Below are positions 17,250 through 25,705 of a stretch of DNA of 43,399 bases, in pieces (within the stretch, counting starts at the first letter, position 1; the number at the start of each line of letters is the position of its first letter). The notes under the pieces are model-generated. The model saw only the letters and a list, made by a program, of their open reading frames with translations. It ran no database searches and was not told the DNA's origin. The DNA comes from Anaerostipes sp. (GTDB taxonomy: Bacteria > Bacillota > Clostridia > Lachnospirales > Lachnospiraceae): the NCBI GenBank assembly GCA_028697725.1, contig JAQVEG010000004.1:1-43399 (forward strand). The letters run 5' to 3'. Both the position numbers and the translations under genes were made by a program.

Positions 17250-18107
17250 TTATTCTGAGTTTGCGTGATTATGCAAAAGTCTGTTGATTCCTTCGGAAAT
17301 TGTATAGCTGATTCTTTTGACTGCCTCATCTATATTTTTAGGTGTAACATGCATTGTTTGAAATTCTTCATCTACTGCTGATATAAGGTCTTCCACAAGG
17401 TCCTCTCCCACAATATCTCGAATAATCGCTGGAACAGATATAACCGTTGGAACTCCCACTGCTAGAACTGGAATCCCTACCGTCTCTTTTGTGATTTCAT
17501 TTCTATGATTTCCAACACCAGAACCAGGAGCAATCCCAGTATCACTAATTTGTATTGTTTTATTTAGACGAGAAGAGCTTCTTGCTGCCAAAGCATCTAC
17601 AACAATTAATATATCCGGTTTTGTTTTTTCAATTAAAGCTTCTAAAATTTCAGATGTTTCTATTCCTGTTTGTGCCATAACCCCTGGTGCAATGGCACTT
17701 AACTTTTGAACCCCAATGGTAGTATGTTCTTTTACTAAATGTCTTGTAATCCATAGGTTATTCACAACTTTTGGTCCAAGAGAATCTGCAGTTACCTCTG
17801 CATTTCCTAACCCTGCAACTAAAATAGATTCGCCCTTCTTGATAAAATCACATAAATTATCATATAATGCCTGACTCATTTCCTTATGATATGCCCCATC
17901 ATTAGAGGATAAATTTTTTGTTTCCAATGTAATGTAGGTTCCCTTAGGCTTTCCTAAAAGTTCTTCTCCTCTTTGATTTTCAATTTTAATTTTTGTCTCT
18001 TTTAAATGATGTTTCACATCAATCCGTGTTTTTACGGAAACACCTTCCAGCTTTGTTTTCTCCTGAAGTTCCTCTTTTAATTCCAATGCCAAATCTGTTC
18101 GATTCAT
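17250..18107 (-). CDS. gpr: Germination protease GPR
   Basis: Protease that degrades the DNA-protecting small acid-soluble proteins when a spore germinates; made in the forespore as a zymogen. The 285-residue protein begins MNRTDLALEL, matching the region around the self-cleavage site, and contains VAGLGNAEVTADSLGP and VVDALAARSSSRL, which include the conserved aspartates of the A25 family. It is shorter than Bacillus GPR (about 370) in the C-terminal half, as in many clostridial forms. AAAGGATG precedes the ATG and a forespore sigma-type promoter lies just upstream. The operon continues into spoIIP. Confidence 0.95.
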   Translation of the reverse strand: MNRTDLALELKEELQEKTKLEGVSVKTRIDVKHHLKETKIKIENQRGEELLGKPKGTYITLETKNLSSNDGAYHKEMSQALYDNLCDFIKKGESILVAGLGNAEVTADSLGPKVVNNLWITRHLVKEHTTIGVQKLSAIAPGVMAQTGIETSEILEALIEKTKPDILIVVDALAARSSSRLNKTIQISDTGIAPGSGVGNHRNEITKETVGIPVLAVGVPTVISVPAIIRDIVGEDLVEDLISAVDEEFQTMHVTPKNIDEAVKRISYTISEGINRLLHNHANSE

Positions 18108-18128
18108 ATTTTCACATCCTTTCCTTTA

Positions 18129-18158
18129 TAGTATGAAAAAATAAACAGAGAAATATGC
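18129..18158 (-). promoter_or_regulatory. SigG/SigF-type promoter of gpr
   Basis: GCATA (18154-18158) and CATACTA (18129-18135) on the minus strand are separated by exactly 18 bases. This fits the known SigG pattern (GMATR, 18 bases, CATNHTA). gpr is a known SigF/SigG target in Bacillus, so the position and gene agree with the motif. Confidence 0.85.
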
Positions 18159-18167
18159 AAGAATCTA

Positions 18168-18196
18168 TTGACATCTCCTAATATATTTAATAGAAT
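18168..18196 (+). promoter_or_regulatory. SigA promoter of rpsT
   Basis: TTGACA (18168-18173), 17 bases, TAGAAT (18191-18196). It lies only 10 bp from the divergent gpr promoter. Transcription would start near 18203 and leave a leader of about 93 bases. Confidence 0.88.
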
Positions 18197-18200
18197 ATAA

Positions 18201-18248
18201 CAGTATGTTTGTTTGAGGCATTTCCGTGTCTAGCTTCTGCAAACACTG
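18201..18248 (+). promoter_or_regulatory. Folded 5' leader of rpsT (possible S20 autoregulatory element)
   Basis: TGTTTG (18206-18211) pairs with CAAACA (18240-18245), and inside it GAGGC (18215-18219) pairs with GCTTC (18233-18237, one G-U). CAG/CTG at the outer ends could add three pairs. This makes a stacked stem-loop at the predicted 5' end of the mRNA. A regulatory role is inference: r-protein leaders often bind their own product. Confidence 0.5.
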
Positions 18249-18295
18249 AACATGAAAAGAAATTTATAAAAGATTATTATATGGAGGTGCCCACA

Positions 18296-18559
18296 TTGGC
18301 AAATATTAAATCAGCAAAAAAGAGAATTCTTGTAATTAACACAAAAACAGAAAGAAACAAAGCTGCAAAGTCTAAAGTTAAGACTTTCGCAAAGAAAGTT
18401 GAAGCTGCTATCGTAGCTGGAGATAAAGCTGCTGCACAAGAAGCATTACTTTCTTTCACATCTGAAATCAACAAAGCTGCTTCAAAAGGAATTTACCATA
18501 AGAACACAGCTTCTAGAAAGATTTCTAGATTAACAAAAGCTGTTTCAGCAATTGCTTAA
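18296..18559 (+). CDS. rpsT: 30S ribosomal protein S20
   Basis: Primary 16S rRNA-binding protein of the small subunit, 87 residues, lysine- and alanine-rich helical bundle. The start is the TTG at 18296-18298, which gives (M)ANIKSAKKRI, the conserved S20 N-terminus; GGAGGTG (18283-18289) lies six to seven bases upstream. An ATG-started frame from 18209 would add 29 residues not found in the family. TTG starts are also known for rpsT in enterobacteria, where the weak start takes part in autoregulation. A bidirectional terminator follows. Confidence 0.95.
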   Translation: MANIKSAKKRILVINTKTERNKAAKSKVKTFAKKVEAAIVAGDKAAAQEALLSFTSEINKAASKGIYHKNTASRKISRLTKAVSAIA

Positions 18560-18583
18560 TTCAAAGTATTTATAAAGACTATT

Positions 18584-18615
18584 AAAAAAGAAGCTCCCGT
18601 CAAGCTTCTTTTTTT
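18584..18615. terminator. Bidirectional terminator between rpsT and holA
   Basis: A perfect 12-bp stem (AAAAAAGAAGCT at 18584-18595 with AGCTTCTTTTTT at 18603-18614) and a 7-base loop, with A6 and T7 at its two sides. It serves converging rpsT and holA. Confidence 0.92.
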
Positions 18616-18623
18616 GATGTCTT

Positions 18624-19607
18624 TTATGATTTAGAACTAAATTCTACAATGAGTAACTCAACTGCTACTCGATCTGTAATATTTCCACTTTTAATTTTTT
18701 CGTCTGTAATGGCACATTTTCGAATCATTCCTATCAGCTCGTCCAAAGTAAACATCTGACACTGACTTTGAAGTTTTCTAGCAACAAAAGGTGGTACTTT
18801 CACTTCCTTTGCAATCTCGCCTCCTGAGGCATGTTTTGCCATAAGAGATTTCGTCTGCAATAGTTGATTACACTGACGAATTAATAATGCCAAGATTCCA
18901 AATGGTGATTCTTTTAATTCTAACAAATCAAAGTAAAGCTCCATTGCCTGTGCTTTTTGCTTTTTTGCAATTGCTTCTAGCATGACAAATATTTGATTTG
19001 TTGTCTCTGCGGTAACAAGAGTTTCAATGTCATCTGCTGTTATCACTTCTCTATCTCCAACATATGAAATCAACTTTTCCAATTCATTCTTTACCATAAA
19101 CAACTGGTTTCCAGTTTTATATAGGAATAAACCGGCATCTTTTGTAGTCATCTTTTTGTTATTTTGTTTTAATTGACCTGCAAGCCATAGGTGCATCTCT
19201 TTTTCTGTAATTGCATCAAAAGATGCGGCATATCCATTCTTTGATAAAAATTTATATATCTTTGAACGCTTATCAATGCTATCTTCAATAAACACCATAA
19301 TGGTACTATCTGGTACTTCTTTTATCTTATTAAGAAAATCATCACTGCACTTTTTACCCAGTTCTGTCTGGTCTAACACAATTAATCGATAGTCATTGAA
19401 AAAAGGAAGGGTATTGGCAAGATCAATCACTTCAATCTGATCCACTTTCTTTCCTTCAAAATATCCATAATTCATTGTATCTTCTGGAGAAACTAAGGCC
19501 TTTGTAAGCCTTTTTCTCATCTGGGCAATTAAATATTTCTCTTCTCCATATAACAAATAAAATGGAGCATATGTTCCATTCTTTATATCTTCATTAATTC
19601 TTTTCAT
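18624..19607 (-). CDS. holA: DNA polymerase III subunit delta
   Basis: Clamp-loader subunit that opens the beta sliding clamp. The 327-residue protein shows the family N-terminus APFYLLYGEEKYLI and the central KMTTKDAGLFLYKTGNQLFMVKNELEKL region, and ends with the helical collar domain. AAAGGAAAG precedes the ATG. It is the last gene of the comEA-led run; comEC followed by holA is a common Firmicute order. Confidence 0.92.
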   Translation of the reverse strand: MKRINEDIKNGTYAPFYLLYGEEKYLIAQMRKRLTKALVSPEDTMNYGYFEGKKVDQIEVIDLANTLPFFNDYRLIVLDQTELGKKCSDDFLNKIKEVPDSTIMVFIEDSIDKRSKIYKFLSKNGYAASFDAITEKEMHLWLAGQLKQNNKKMTTKDAGLFLYKTGNQLFMVKNELEKLISYVGDREVITADDIETLVTAETTNQIFVMLEAIAKKQKAQAMELYFDLLELKESPFGILALLIRQCNQLLQTKSLMAKHASGGEIAKEVKVPPFVARKLQSQCQMFTLDELIGMIRKCAITDEKIKSGNITDRVAVELLIVEFSSKS

Positions 19608-19645
19608 TGAATTCTTTCCTTTGCTGTTTTTTCATTATCTATATT

Positions 19646-21877
19646 TTAGCCTTTCTTGCTGTGAATTTCCACACCTTTCTTTGATTTTGTAATCCATATC
19701 ATTCCAGAAGTCCGAGTATCAAGGATTTGCAGCTTATATTCCTCAAGTCTTTGAATCAATTCTTTGTGAGGATGTCCATAACGATTATCCTTCCCTGCAG
19801 AAATAATTCCAATGCTAGGCTTTATCTTCTCTAGGAGTTCATCTGAGGTGGTAAATTTAGAGCCATGATGAGCAACCTTTAAGATATCAACTGGTTCTAA
19901 ATCTTGGCCAATTACCTGCTTCTCTCCTTCCTTTTCAACATCTCCAGTAAGAAGAATTGACGTATTCCAAATGTTTAATTGATATACAAGAGAAGCTTCG
20001 TTTTTTTCTAAGGTAGTTCCCTTCTCTGGATGAATACATTTCATCTTCCATTCATTTGCATTCATAACATCTCCCTTTCCTTGATAACTAATCGTTGTAC
20101 CTTGCTCTTTTGCCATTTGCTTAATTTCGTCATAATCTTCGTCTTTTGATACATCTCCAAGAATTAGATGACGGATATATCCCATTTGAAGTAGTTCTAA
20201 CATTCCAGAATCGTGATCTGAATCTGTATGTGTTAAAATCGCATAATCAATTTTTTTCACTTTTGAATATTTTAAATATGGCAGCAGAACATAACGTCCT
20301 ACATTTTTCTTCGTACTGCTTCCTCCATCAATTAAGATACTTTGATTATTTTGGGTCAAAACAATTCCGTCTCCTTGTCCAACATCAAGAAAACTAAGAC
20401 GATTTCTAGGGATGAAACATGGAATACACATAAAGACAAAAAATAATCCTGCATAAATTTTCTTTTCTTTCCTCTTCCACAATAAAACCAACAACAAATA
20501 TAAAAGTACAGTATAAAAGATAGGAATATATCCTGTTACAATTCGGAATCCATCAAACCTACTCATCCATCCAATGATTTGAAGGATTATATCAAAGATA
20601 GTTTGACAAAGCCAAATTAGTGGTGGTATTGGAACTAAAAGGGTTATAACAGCCATGGAAAATCCAATGGATATCAAGGGAAGCAAAAGAAAGTTTGAGA
20701 GAAATGAATGAAGATAGAATTCATATTGAAAATAAAGTGTGATGGGAAGCATTCCTATCTGAATCAAAATACAGAAAAAGAAATTATTTATGATTCGTTC
20801 TTTGATTCCCTTTGGATTTCTTTTTAAAATATTCTGACTAATTCCGATTATAATCACCGCCATTGCCGAATAAATAAAACTACTGTCCAAGGCTCTTTCT
20901 GGACATTGAATCAAGAGAAGTAATCCGGCTCCTGCCAAACCGGTTAAAAGGTCATAAGACTTTCCCATACATTGGCCAAACATATAAATACATAGCATAA
21001 TCGTAGCACGAAGCGCCGATATTGAATTTCCTGTCATCTGACAAAAAGCTGTCACAATTCCTAAACACAAGAAAAAACTAAACCAAAACCCTGCTCCTAA
21101 ATTCCTCATTTTGCGAAAAATTCCAGCTCCAATAAGTGACACATGAAGCCCCGATATTGCAAGAACATGAAGAAGTCCACATGCTTGGAAAAGATCCTTT
21201 GTTTCAAAGGTCAGATTTGACTTATCCCCTAAAATCATTGCCTCCATAATCTGTCTTGTTTCACCATGATAGTTTTTCTCATTTTGATTGTAGAAAAAGT
21301 TTCTCCCCTTATCTATCATTCCAGCCATATAAGATTCCTTCTTTTGTATGATTTCAAGGGTATCTGGAAACATCTGAAAATAAATATCTTTTGCATAGTA
21401 ATATCGCTTTAAGGAAAATTCCCCAAGATTAGACGGCTCCTTGAAACAGCCTAGCTCTCCTTTATATAATATGGAGTTTCCAATGGCAACATTGTCTTCT
21501 TTATCCATATAAATAAGTATATCTCCATTTAGATATCTATTTTGATTCACATCGTAATTGTTTTCCATTAAATAGTAATATCCACTTTTTGTTGTTCCTT
21601 TCCACTTTACCTTTCCAATCAGGGACTGTAGAGATTCCTCCTTATACTTCTTTTCTTGATTCGAAATCTGACCAACATAAAAACTAGCGGCCATTTCTCC
21701 AATTATCATTCCAACTAAAAATAAAAAAACACCTTTTTTGCCGCCATGCTTTCTTTTTATTATCAAAAAAACACACAACAAAAAAAGTGTTGTAAGAATC
21801 ACCATCCAATGAATGTGTAAAATCGCCTCTCCAAGCCAACATCCTGCAAATAATGCAAATAATGGTCTTTGATTCAT
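19646..21877 (-). CDS. comEC: ComEC/Rec2 DNA-uptake channel protein
   Basis: Polytopic membrane protein of 743 residues expected to pass single-stranded DNA into the cell. In order: N-terminal helices and a soluble DUF4131-like domain (about 1-200), the Competence transmembrane domain (about 200-470, with VLAISGLHVSLIG and GNSISALRATIM), and a C-terminal metallo-beta-lactamase-like domain (about 490-743) with LDVGQGDG, LIDGGSS, HTDSDHDSG and LKVAHHGSK. The metal-binding histidine/aspartate motif is intact, so the nuclease-like domain may be active. It begins four bases after the GerMN lipoprotein stop and uses a ribosome site inside that gene. Confidence 0.95.
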   Translation of the reverse strand: MNQRPLFALFAGCWLGEAILHIHWMVILTTLFLLCVFLIIKRKHGGKKGVFLFLVGMIIGEMAASFYVGQISNQEKKYKEESLQSLIGKVKWKGTTKSGYYYLMENNYDVNQNRYLNGDILIYMDKEDNVAIGNSILYKGELGCFKEPSNLGEFSLKRYYYAKDIYFQMFPDTLEIIQKKESYMAGMIDKGRNFFYNQNEKNYHGETRQIMEAMILGDKSNLTFETKDLFQACGLLHVLAISGLHVSLIGAGIFRKMRNLGAGFWFSFFLCLGIVTAFCQMTGNSISALRATIMLCIYMFGQCMGKSYDLLTGLAGAGLLLLIQCPERALDSSFIYSAMAVIIIGISQNILKRNPKGIKERIINNFFFCILIQIGMLPITLYFQYEFYLHSFLSNFLLLPLISIGFSMAVITLLVPIPPLIWLCQTIFDIILQIIGWMSRFDGFRIVTGYIPIFYTVLLYLLLVLLWKRKEKKIYAGLFFVFMCIPCFIPRNRLSFLDVGQGDGIVLTQNNQSILIDGGSSTKKNVGRYVLLPYLKYSKVKKIDYAILTHTDSDHDSGMLELLQMGYIRHLILGDVSKDEDYDEIKQMAKEQGTTISYQGKGDVMNANEWKMKCIHPEKGTTLEKNEASLVYQLNIWNTSILLTGDVEKEGEKQVIGQDLEPVDILKVAHHGSKFTTSDELLEKIKPSIGIISAGKDNRYGHPHKELIQRLEEYKLQILDTRTSGMIWITKSKKGVEIHSKKG

Positions 21878-21881
21878 TTAT

Positions 21882-22406
21882 TTAATTCTCCAAATCAACT
21901 GGTAAATTTCCAAATACAAAACTATCGTTATTTAACGCTCCATATGCCTTTCCATCTGTGTCCAGCATAGACTGTCCTGAAATTGAAAATTCTACATAAT
22001 TAATCGCTTTTAACTGAGTCAAGGTATATACAATGGCTGCGCGACATATCAAATCCTGGTTGTTGGATATCTTCTTGTATCCAGTAGAAAAATCAACGCT
22101 TGCTACATTGTTTAAAACAGTAACACTGTTTACAACCACTTTATCCGGGATTGCACTTCTGTAATTACTCTTTTTATTGACTTTGCGCATATCATCAAGT
22201 AACTCTTCTGCTCCTAATTGTCCATTCTCTTTGACATCGAGCTTTTTGTCTACATGAATTAACTTTATATACTTTTCATTGGTATAGTAAATTCCTGTTC
22301 CTGTTTCCTTCTTTGATGCTGCTTCTTTCTTGCTGCAAGCTGTAGCATTAAAAGCCAATATCACAGCAAGAAAACATAAAAGAATCCATCTCATTCTACT
22401 TATCAT
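21882..22406 (-). CDS. GerMN-domain lipoprotein
   Basis: Predicted membrane-anchored lipoprotein of 174 residues. A signal peptide with lipobox NATAC (cysteine at about residue 24) precedes a charged linker and a GerMN domain (about 55-165, with VNSVTVLNNVASVDFS and RAAIVYTLTQL). GerMN domains occur in the germination/sporulation protein GerM and in lipoproteins encoded with two-component kinases, such as LpqB-like proteins. Here it overlaps the kinase gene by 11 bp, suggesting it modulates the kinase or acts in the same envelope pathway. The exact role is unknown. Confidence 0.85.
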   Translation of the reverse strand: MISRMRWILLCFLAVILAFNATACSKKEAASKKETGTGIYYTNEKYIKLIHVDKKLDVKENGQLGAEELLDDMRKVNKKSNYRSAIPDKVVVNSVTVLNNVASVDFSTGYKKISNNQDLICRAAIVYTLTQLKAINYVEFSISGQSMLDTDGKAYGALNNDSFVFGNLPVDLEN

Positions 22407-23889
22407 TACTTCCTCCCTGCACCTGATACTTCAAAGGAATTCTGACTGTAAATGTAGTTCCTTCTCCAAGCTTACTGTATATCTTAATTTCTCCATTATG
22501 AAGTAAAACACAGTTTTTCGTAATTGCAAGTCCAAGACCTGTTCCACCAGTATCCCTAGATCTTGCTTTATCCACTCGGTAAAATCGTTCAAATACTTGA
22601 TCCTGACAATCTTCTGGAATTCCAACCCCAGAATCAGCAACCTTAATATATAAGAATTTGTGGTCTGCATTTAAAGAAACACGCACCCATCCGTTATCCT
22701 GATTATACTTAATTCCGTTCTCAATTAAGTTAGACAATGCAAGGGTAAGCTTCACTTCATCAATATCTGCAGAAACTGGTCGGAATGATTCTAAAATTAA
22801 TTCAATATTCCTCTGCTCTGCAATTGGCTTTAATCGTTTCAGAATAACTTCTAAAAGCTCATTAATATTAATATTGGTAATCTCTAGCTTTGCAGCCTTT
22901 TTATCAAGTTTTACTAAAGATAGTAAATCAGATATGATAATGTTCTCACGATCGATTTCTTTGACCATGTCACCCATAAATTCTCGATATAATTCCGCTG
23001 GTACTTGATCCCCCTGCTGTAGTAAAGAATCCGCCAAAACCTTCATAGAAGTCATAGGTGTCTTTAACTCGTGAGATACATTGGAAACAAACTCCTGTCT
23101 GGAACTTTCAAGAATCTGGGACTTAGCCAGAATCTCATTGAACAAGGTTACTAAATCATTCACTTCCGTAAATGCAACATTCCTGATTTGTTCATCTTCA
23201 TGTCCAGCTGCAATAAAATCAAGATCTTTCTTAATCTTTCCAAAGTCCTTGGTCATCATGTAGCTTAAAACAAGAGCAAATGATATACTACAGATCATAA
23301 AAGCAACTAACAGCATATTCCTTCTAACGGTCAAATTCCTGGCAACCTGATTCATATCCTTTAAAGAAACTGTAGCAATTACGGCTCCTAGAATCCTAGA
23401 ATCCTTTTTGTTGGAACTTTTGATGGGAATCATGATTTCCATGTTCTCACCCCTTGTAGTCACCATATGTTTCTTTTCCCCATTCATCACTTGGGACAAA
23501 CTCTCAGAAATAAAAAACTTATCCTGAAAATCGGTTGTAGTATCTTTTATTATTTTGTAATTACTTTTGATAATGATAATACGACCATTCAAACTAGCTG
23601 CAAGTTCATTGGTTTGGGTAGAAATAGAGTTGGAGCTATCATCTATTAGAAAATTAACTCCAACTACTTGATTTGCAAGCCATCCACACTGACTTTCCAC
23701 ACTTTCAACCTTCTGGTCAATTGCCTTTTCATTGTATGTATCATTCAGTAGTTTACTAAATAGAAATACTAAAAAAATAGATACTGTGGCAACTGTAATA
23801 AAAACGATAAATTGCATACTCCGAAAATAGTCGAATTTACCTTTCTTATGATTGAAAATAGTAACCAACCCCCCACTTTGTATGTACAT
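22396..23889 (-). CDS. Membrane sensor histidine kinase
   Basis: Two-component sensor of 497 residues (PhoR/WalK-like layout). Membrane helix at about 27-48, an extracellular sensing domain of about 140 residues, a second helix at about 192-212, a HAMP-like link, dimerisation domain with His273 in SNVSHELKTP, and a complete ATPase domain (N box LIENGIKYN, DSGVGIPED, FERFYRVD, GGTGLGLAI). The start is uncertain: the frame begins 44 bp inside the regulator gene with weak ribosome sites, and a later ATG (codon 25) is possible but would clip the region before helix 1. It is cotranscribed with its regulator and the GerMN lipoprotein. Confidence 0.93.
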   Translation of the reverse strand: MYIQSGGLVTIFNHKKGKFDYFRSMQFIVFITVATVSIFLVFLFSKLLNDTYNEKAIDQKVESVESQCGWLANQVVGVNFLIDDSSNSISTQTNELAASLNGRIIIIKSNYKIIKDTTTDFQDKFFISESLSQVMNGEKKHMVTTRGENMEIMIPIKSSNKKDSRILGAVIATVSLKDMNQVARNLTVRRNMLLVAFMICSISFALVLSYMMTKDFGKIKKDLDFIAAGHEDEQIRNVAFTEVNDLVTLFNEILAKSQILESSRQEFVSNVSHELKTPMTSMKVLADSLLQQGDQVPAELYREFMGDMVKEIDRENIIISDLLSLVKLDKKAAKLEITNININELLEVILKRLKPIAEQRNIELILESFRPVSADIDEVKLTLALSNLIENGIKYNQDNGWVRVSLNADHKFLYIKVADSGVGIPEDCQDQVFERFYRVDKARSRDTGGTGLGLAITKNCVLLHNGEIKIYSKLGEGTTFTVRIPLKYQVQGGSNDK

Positions 23890-24532
23890 AATCAGGAACC
23901 CCAGGATTCACTTCAATCTTCTCACGTAAACGTCTAATATGAACATCTACAGTTCTTGCATCCCCTGGATAATCATAGCCCCAAACAGTGTTCAACAAAT
24001 CTTCTCTTGAATACACTTTGTTTGGATGAAATACTAGAAGTTCTAACAAGTCAAATTCCTTCGCCGTTAAATTCACTTCTTTTCCATGAATGTGTACTCT
24101 TCTACTTTCACAGTCAATCTCAAGCCCTCTTGCTTCAACCTTCTTAGGCTGTTCACTGATTGGATCATGAGACATACTTCTTCTTGTAATTGCTTTGATT
24201 CTAGCCTTTAATTCTAATATATTAAATGGCTTTGTCATATAATCATCTGCACCATAATCAAGTCCAAGAATCTTATCCATGTCATCTCCCTTTGCTGTCA
24301 ACATAATAATTGGAACATTGGAAAATTCTCTGATTGCCTGACACACCTCAAATCCAGTCAACTTTGGCAACATAACATCAAGGAGAATAATATCATACTT
24401 GTTTTCCTTTGCCTTATCGAGAGCTTCTTGTCCGTCATAGGCACAATCAACCTCCATGTCCTCTTGTACAAGGCTAAACTTAATACCCTTTACAATTAGT
24501 TTTTCATCATCTACTACTAGCACCTTTTTCAT
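23846..24532 (-). CDS. OmpR/PhoB-family response regulator
   Basis: DNA-binding partner of the adjacent kinase, 228 residues. Receiver domain with acidic pocket Asp8/Asp9, phosphoacceptor Asp52, Thr79 and Lys101, followed by a winged-helix effector domain (about 130-227) ending RTVDVHIRRLREKIE...GVGYYFQ. GAGGTG precedes the ATG, 15 bp after the comEA stop. Targets are unknown; the operon suggests envelope or competence-linked control. Confidence 0.95.
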   Translation of the reverse strand: MKKVLVVDDEKLIVKGIKFSLVQEDMEVDCAYDGQEALDKAKENKYDIILLDVMLPKLTGFEVCQAIREFSNVPIIMLTAKGDDMDKILGLDYGADDYMTKPFNILELKARIKAITRRSMSHDPISEQPKKVEARGLEIDCESRRVHIHGKEVNLTAKEFDLLELLVFHPNKVYSREDLLNTVWGYDYPGDARTVDVHIRRLREKIEVNPGVPDYVHTKWGVGYYFQS

Positions 24533-24547
24533 ATTTACACCTCTATA

Positions 24548-25117
24548 TCAAACTGTTATCTTGTCCTTGATCTTGTTATACACGCCTTCTTTAATTCCTT
24601 GAATCTTCATAATATCCTGAATCTTTTGAAAGCTTCCCTTTTCCTGTCGATAAGAAAGAATATCTTCCGCCTTTGCTGCTCCAATTCCAGTCAGTGTCAT
24701 AAGTTCTTCTTTTGATGCAGAGTTAATGTTCACCTTCCCAGAATCTGTACCTTGTGAACCTTGTGTAACTTGATCACTTTTAGCACTCTTTCTATCAGAT
24801 ACTGACGGAATATAAATCTGTTGTCCGTCTTTCATCTCTTCAGCTTGATTCACACTCTCAGCGGCAGCTTTCTTTGTAAGTCCTCCTGCTGCTTTTATGG
24901 CAGCAACAATCCGCTCATCTGAGTCAAATTCATATACTCCTGGGTTCTTAACCTGTCCACATACAAAAACAACAATTCTTCTTGTCTTCTTTGTGTCTGT
25001 TGTCTCCTTCTTCTCGCTGCTTTTTTGAATTGCAACGGTTCCATAATCAGCACAACCAGTAAAAACTCCACAAACAAGCAGAAAAACTATCAAATAATAC
25101 TTTAATTCTTTGTACAA
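24548..25117 (-). CDS. comEA: ComEA-like DNA-binding lipoprotein
   Basis: Surface DNA receptor for uptake, 189 residues. Signal peptide with lipobox FTGC (Cys about 22), an SLBB domain (about 48-100, VFVCGQVKNPGVYEF) and a C-terminal double helix-hairpin-helix domain (about 128-189, KVNINSASKEELMTLTGIG). In Bacillus ComEA is anchored by a membrane helix; here the lipobox implies a lipid anchor. The start is a TTG (25115-25117) eight bases after AGGAGG. It heads the run comEA-regulator-kinase-GerMN-comEC-holA. Confidence 0.92.
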   Translation of the reverse strand: MYKELKYYLIVFLLVCGVFTGCADYGTVAIQKSSEKKETTDTKKTRRIVVFVCGQVKNPGVYEFDSDERIVAAIKAAGGLTKKAAAESVNQAEEMKDGQQIYIPSVSDRKSAKSDQVTQGSQGTDSGKVNINSASKEELMTLTGIGAAKAEDILSYRQEKGSFQKIQDIMKIQGIKEGVYNKIKDKITV

Positions 25118-25166
25118 TATAGTTTCCTCCTATAAAAATACAAAGAACCACACAATTCTACTTTTT

Positions 25167-25195
25167 ATTATACCTAATTACAAATTATTCTACAA
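25167..25195 (-). promoter_or_regulatory. Promoter of the comEA-comEC-holA run
   Basis: TTGTAG (25190-25195), 17 bases, TATAAT (25167-25172) on the minus strand, about 50 bases before the comEA TTG start. Confidence 0.65.
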
Positions 25196-25201
25196 GTCAT
25201 T

Positions 25202-25639
25202 TTACGATTTCCATTTAAAAATTAAAATACCAGAAATAAATAAAACAACTCCTAATAATTTTGTCCACTGAAATTGACTTTTTTCAATACCAAAAAGGCC
25301 AAACAGTTCAATCAAATATGACACAATAAGCTGGGCTGCCACAATAGTCATTGCCGATTTTGCCGGTCCAAGACTACTAATGCTCCGAATTACTGTATAT
25401 GTAATTCCAGCACCCATAACTCCACCAAGAAGCAAGTATTTTGGCTCGACTTTTAATAAATTCATAAAACTTTGTTCTCTCTCTGCAAAAAACCAAATAA
25501 CTATACAGGCAATAAATCCAGTTCCCTGTACAAATGCACTTGTTGTCCATAAACTTGCCTGTTTTGTCACTTCAGAATTGAATACACCTTGTATACTCAT
25601 TAAAGCTCCAGATAATAATGCAATTAAAAATCCAAACAT
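25202..25639 (-). CDS. DMT-superfamily transporter, DUF606/YdcZ type
   Basis: Small inner-membrane protein of 145 residues with four to five hydrophobic helices (about 1-18, 33-51, 68-84, 94-113, 125-142), one half-unit of the drug/metabolite transporter fold. Motifs GVFNSEVTK, WTTSAFVQGTGF and TIVAAQLIVSYLIE resemble the YdcZ/DUF606 family, which probably acts as a homodimer. The substrate is unknown. GGAGG precedes the ATG. It follows argD on the same strand by 66 bp, so it could be read with the arginine genes, but an arginine role is not shown. Confidence 0.85.
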   Translation of the reverse strand: MFGFLIALLSGALMSIQGVFNSEVTKQASLWTTSAFVQGTGFIACIVIWFFAEREQSFMNLLKVEPKYLLLGGVMGAGITYTVIRSISSLGPAKSAMTIVAAQLIVSYLIELFGLFGIEKSQFQWTKLLGVVLFISGILIFKWKS

Positions 25640-25705
25640 AAAAAACCTCCAAAAATAAATATATTATTTATATTCTATCCTTGAAGGTTTTCTAATATTC
25701 ATATT

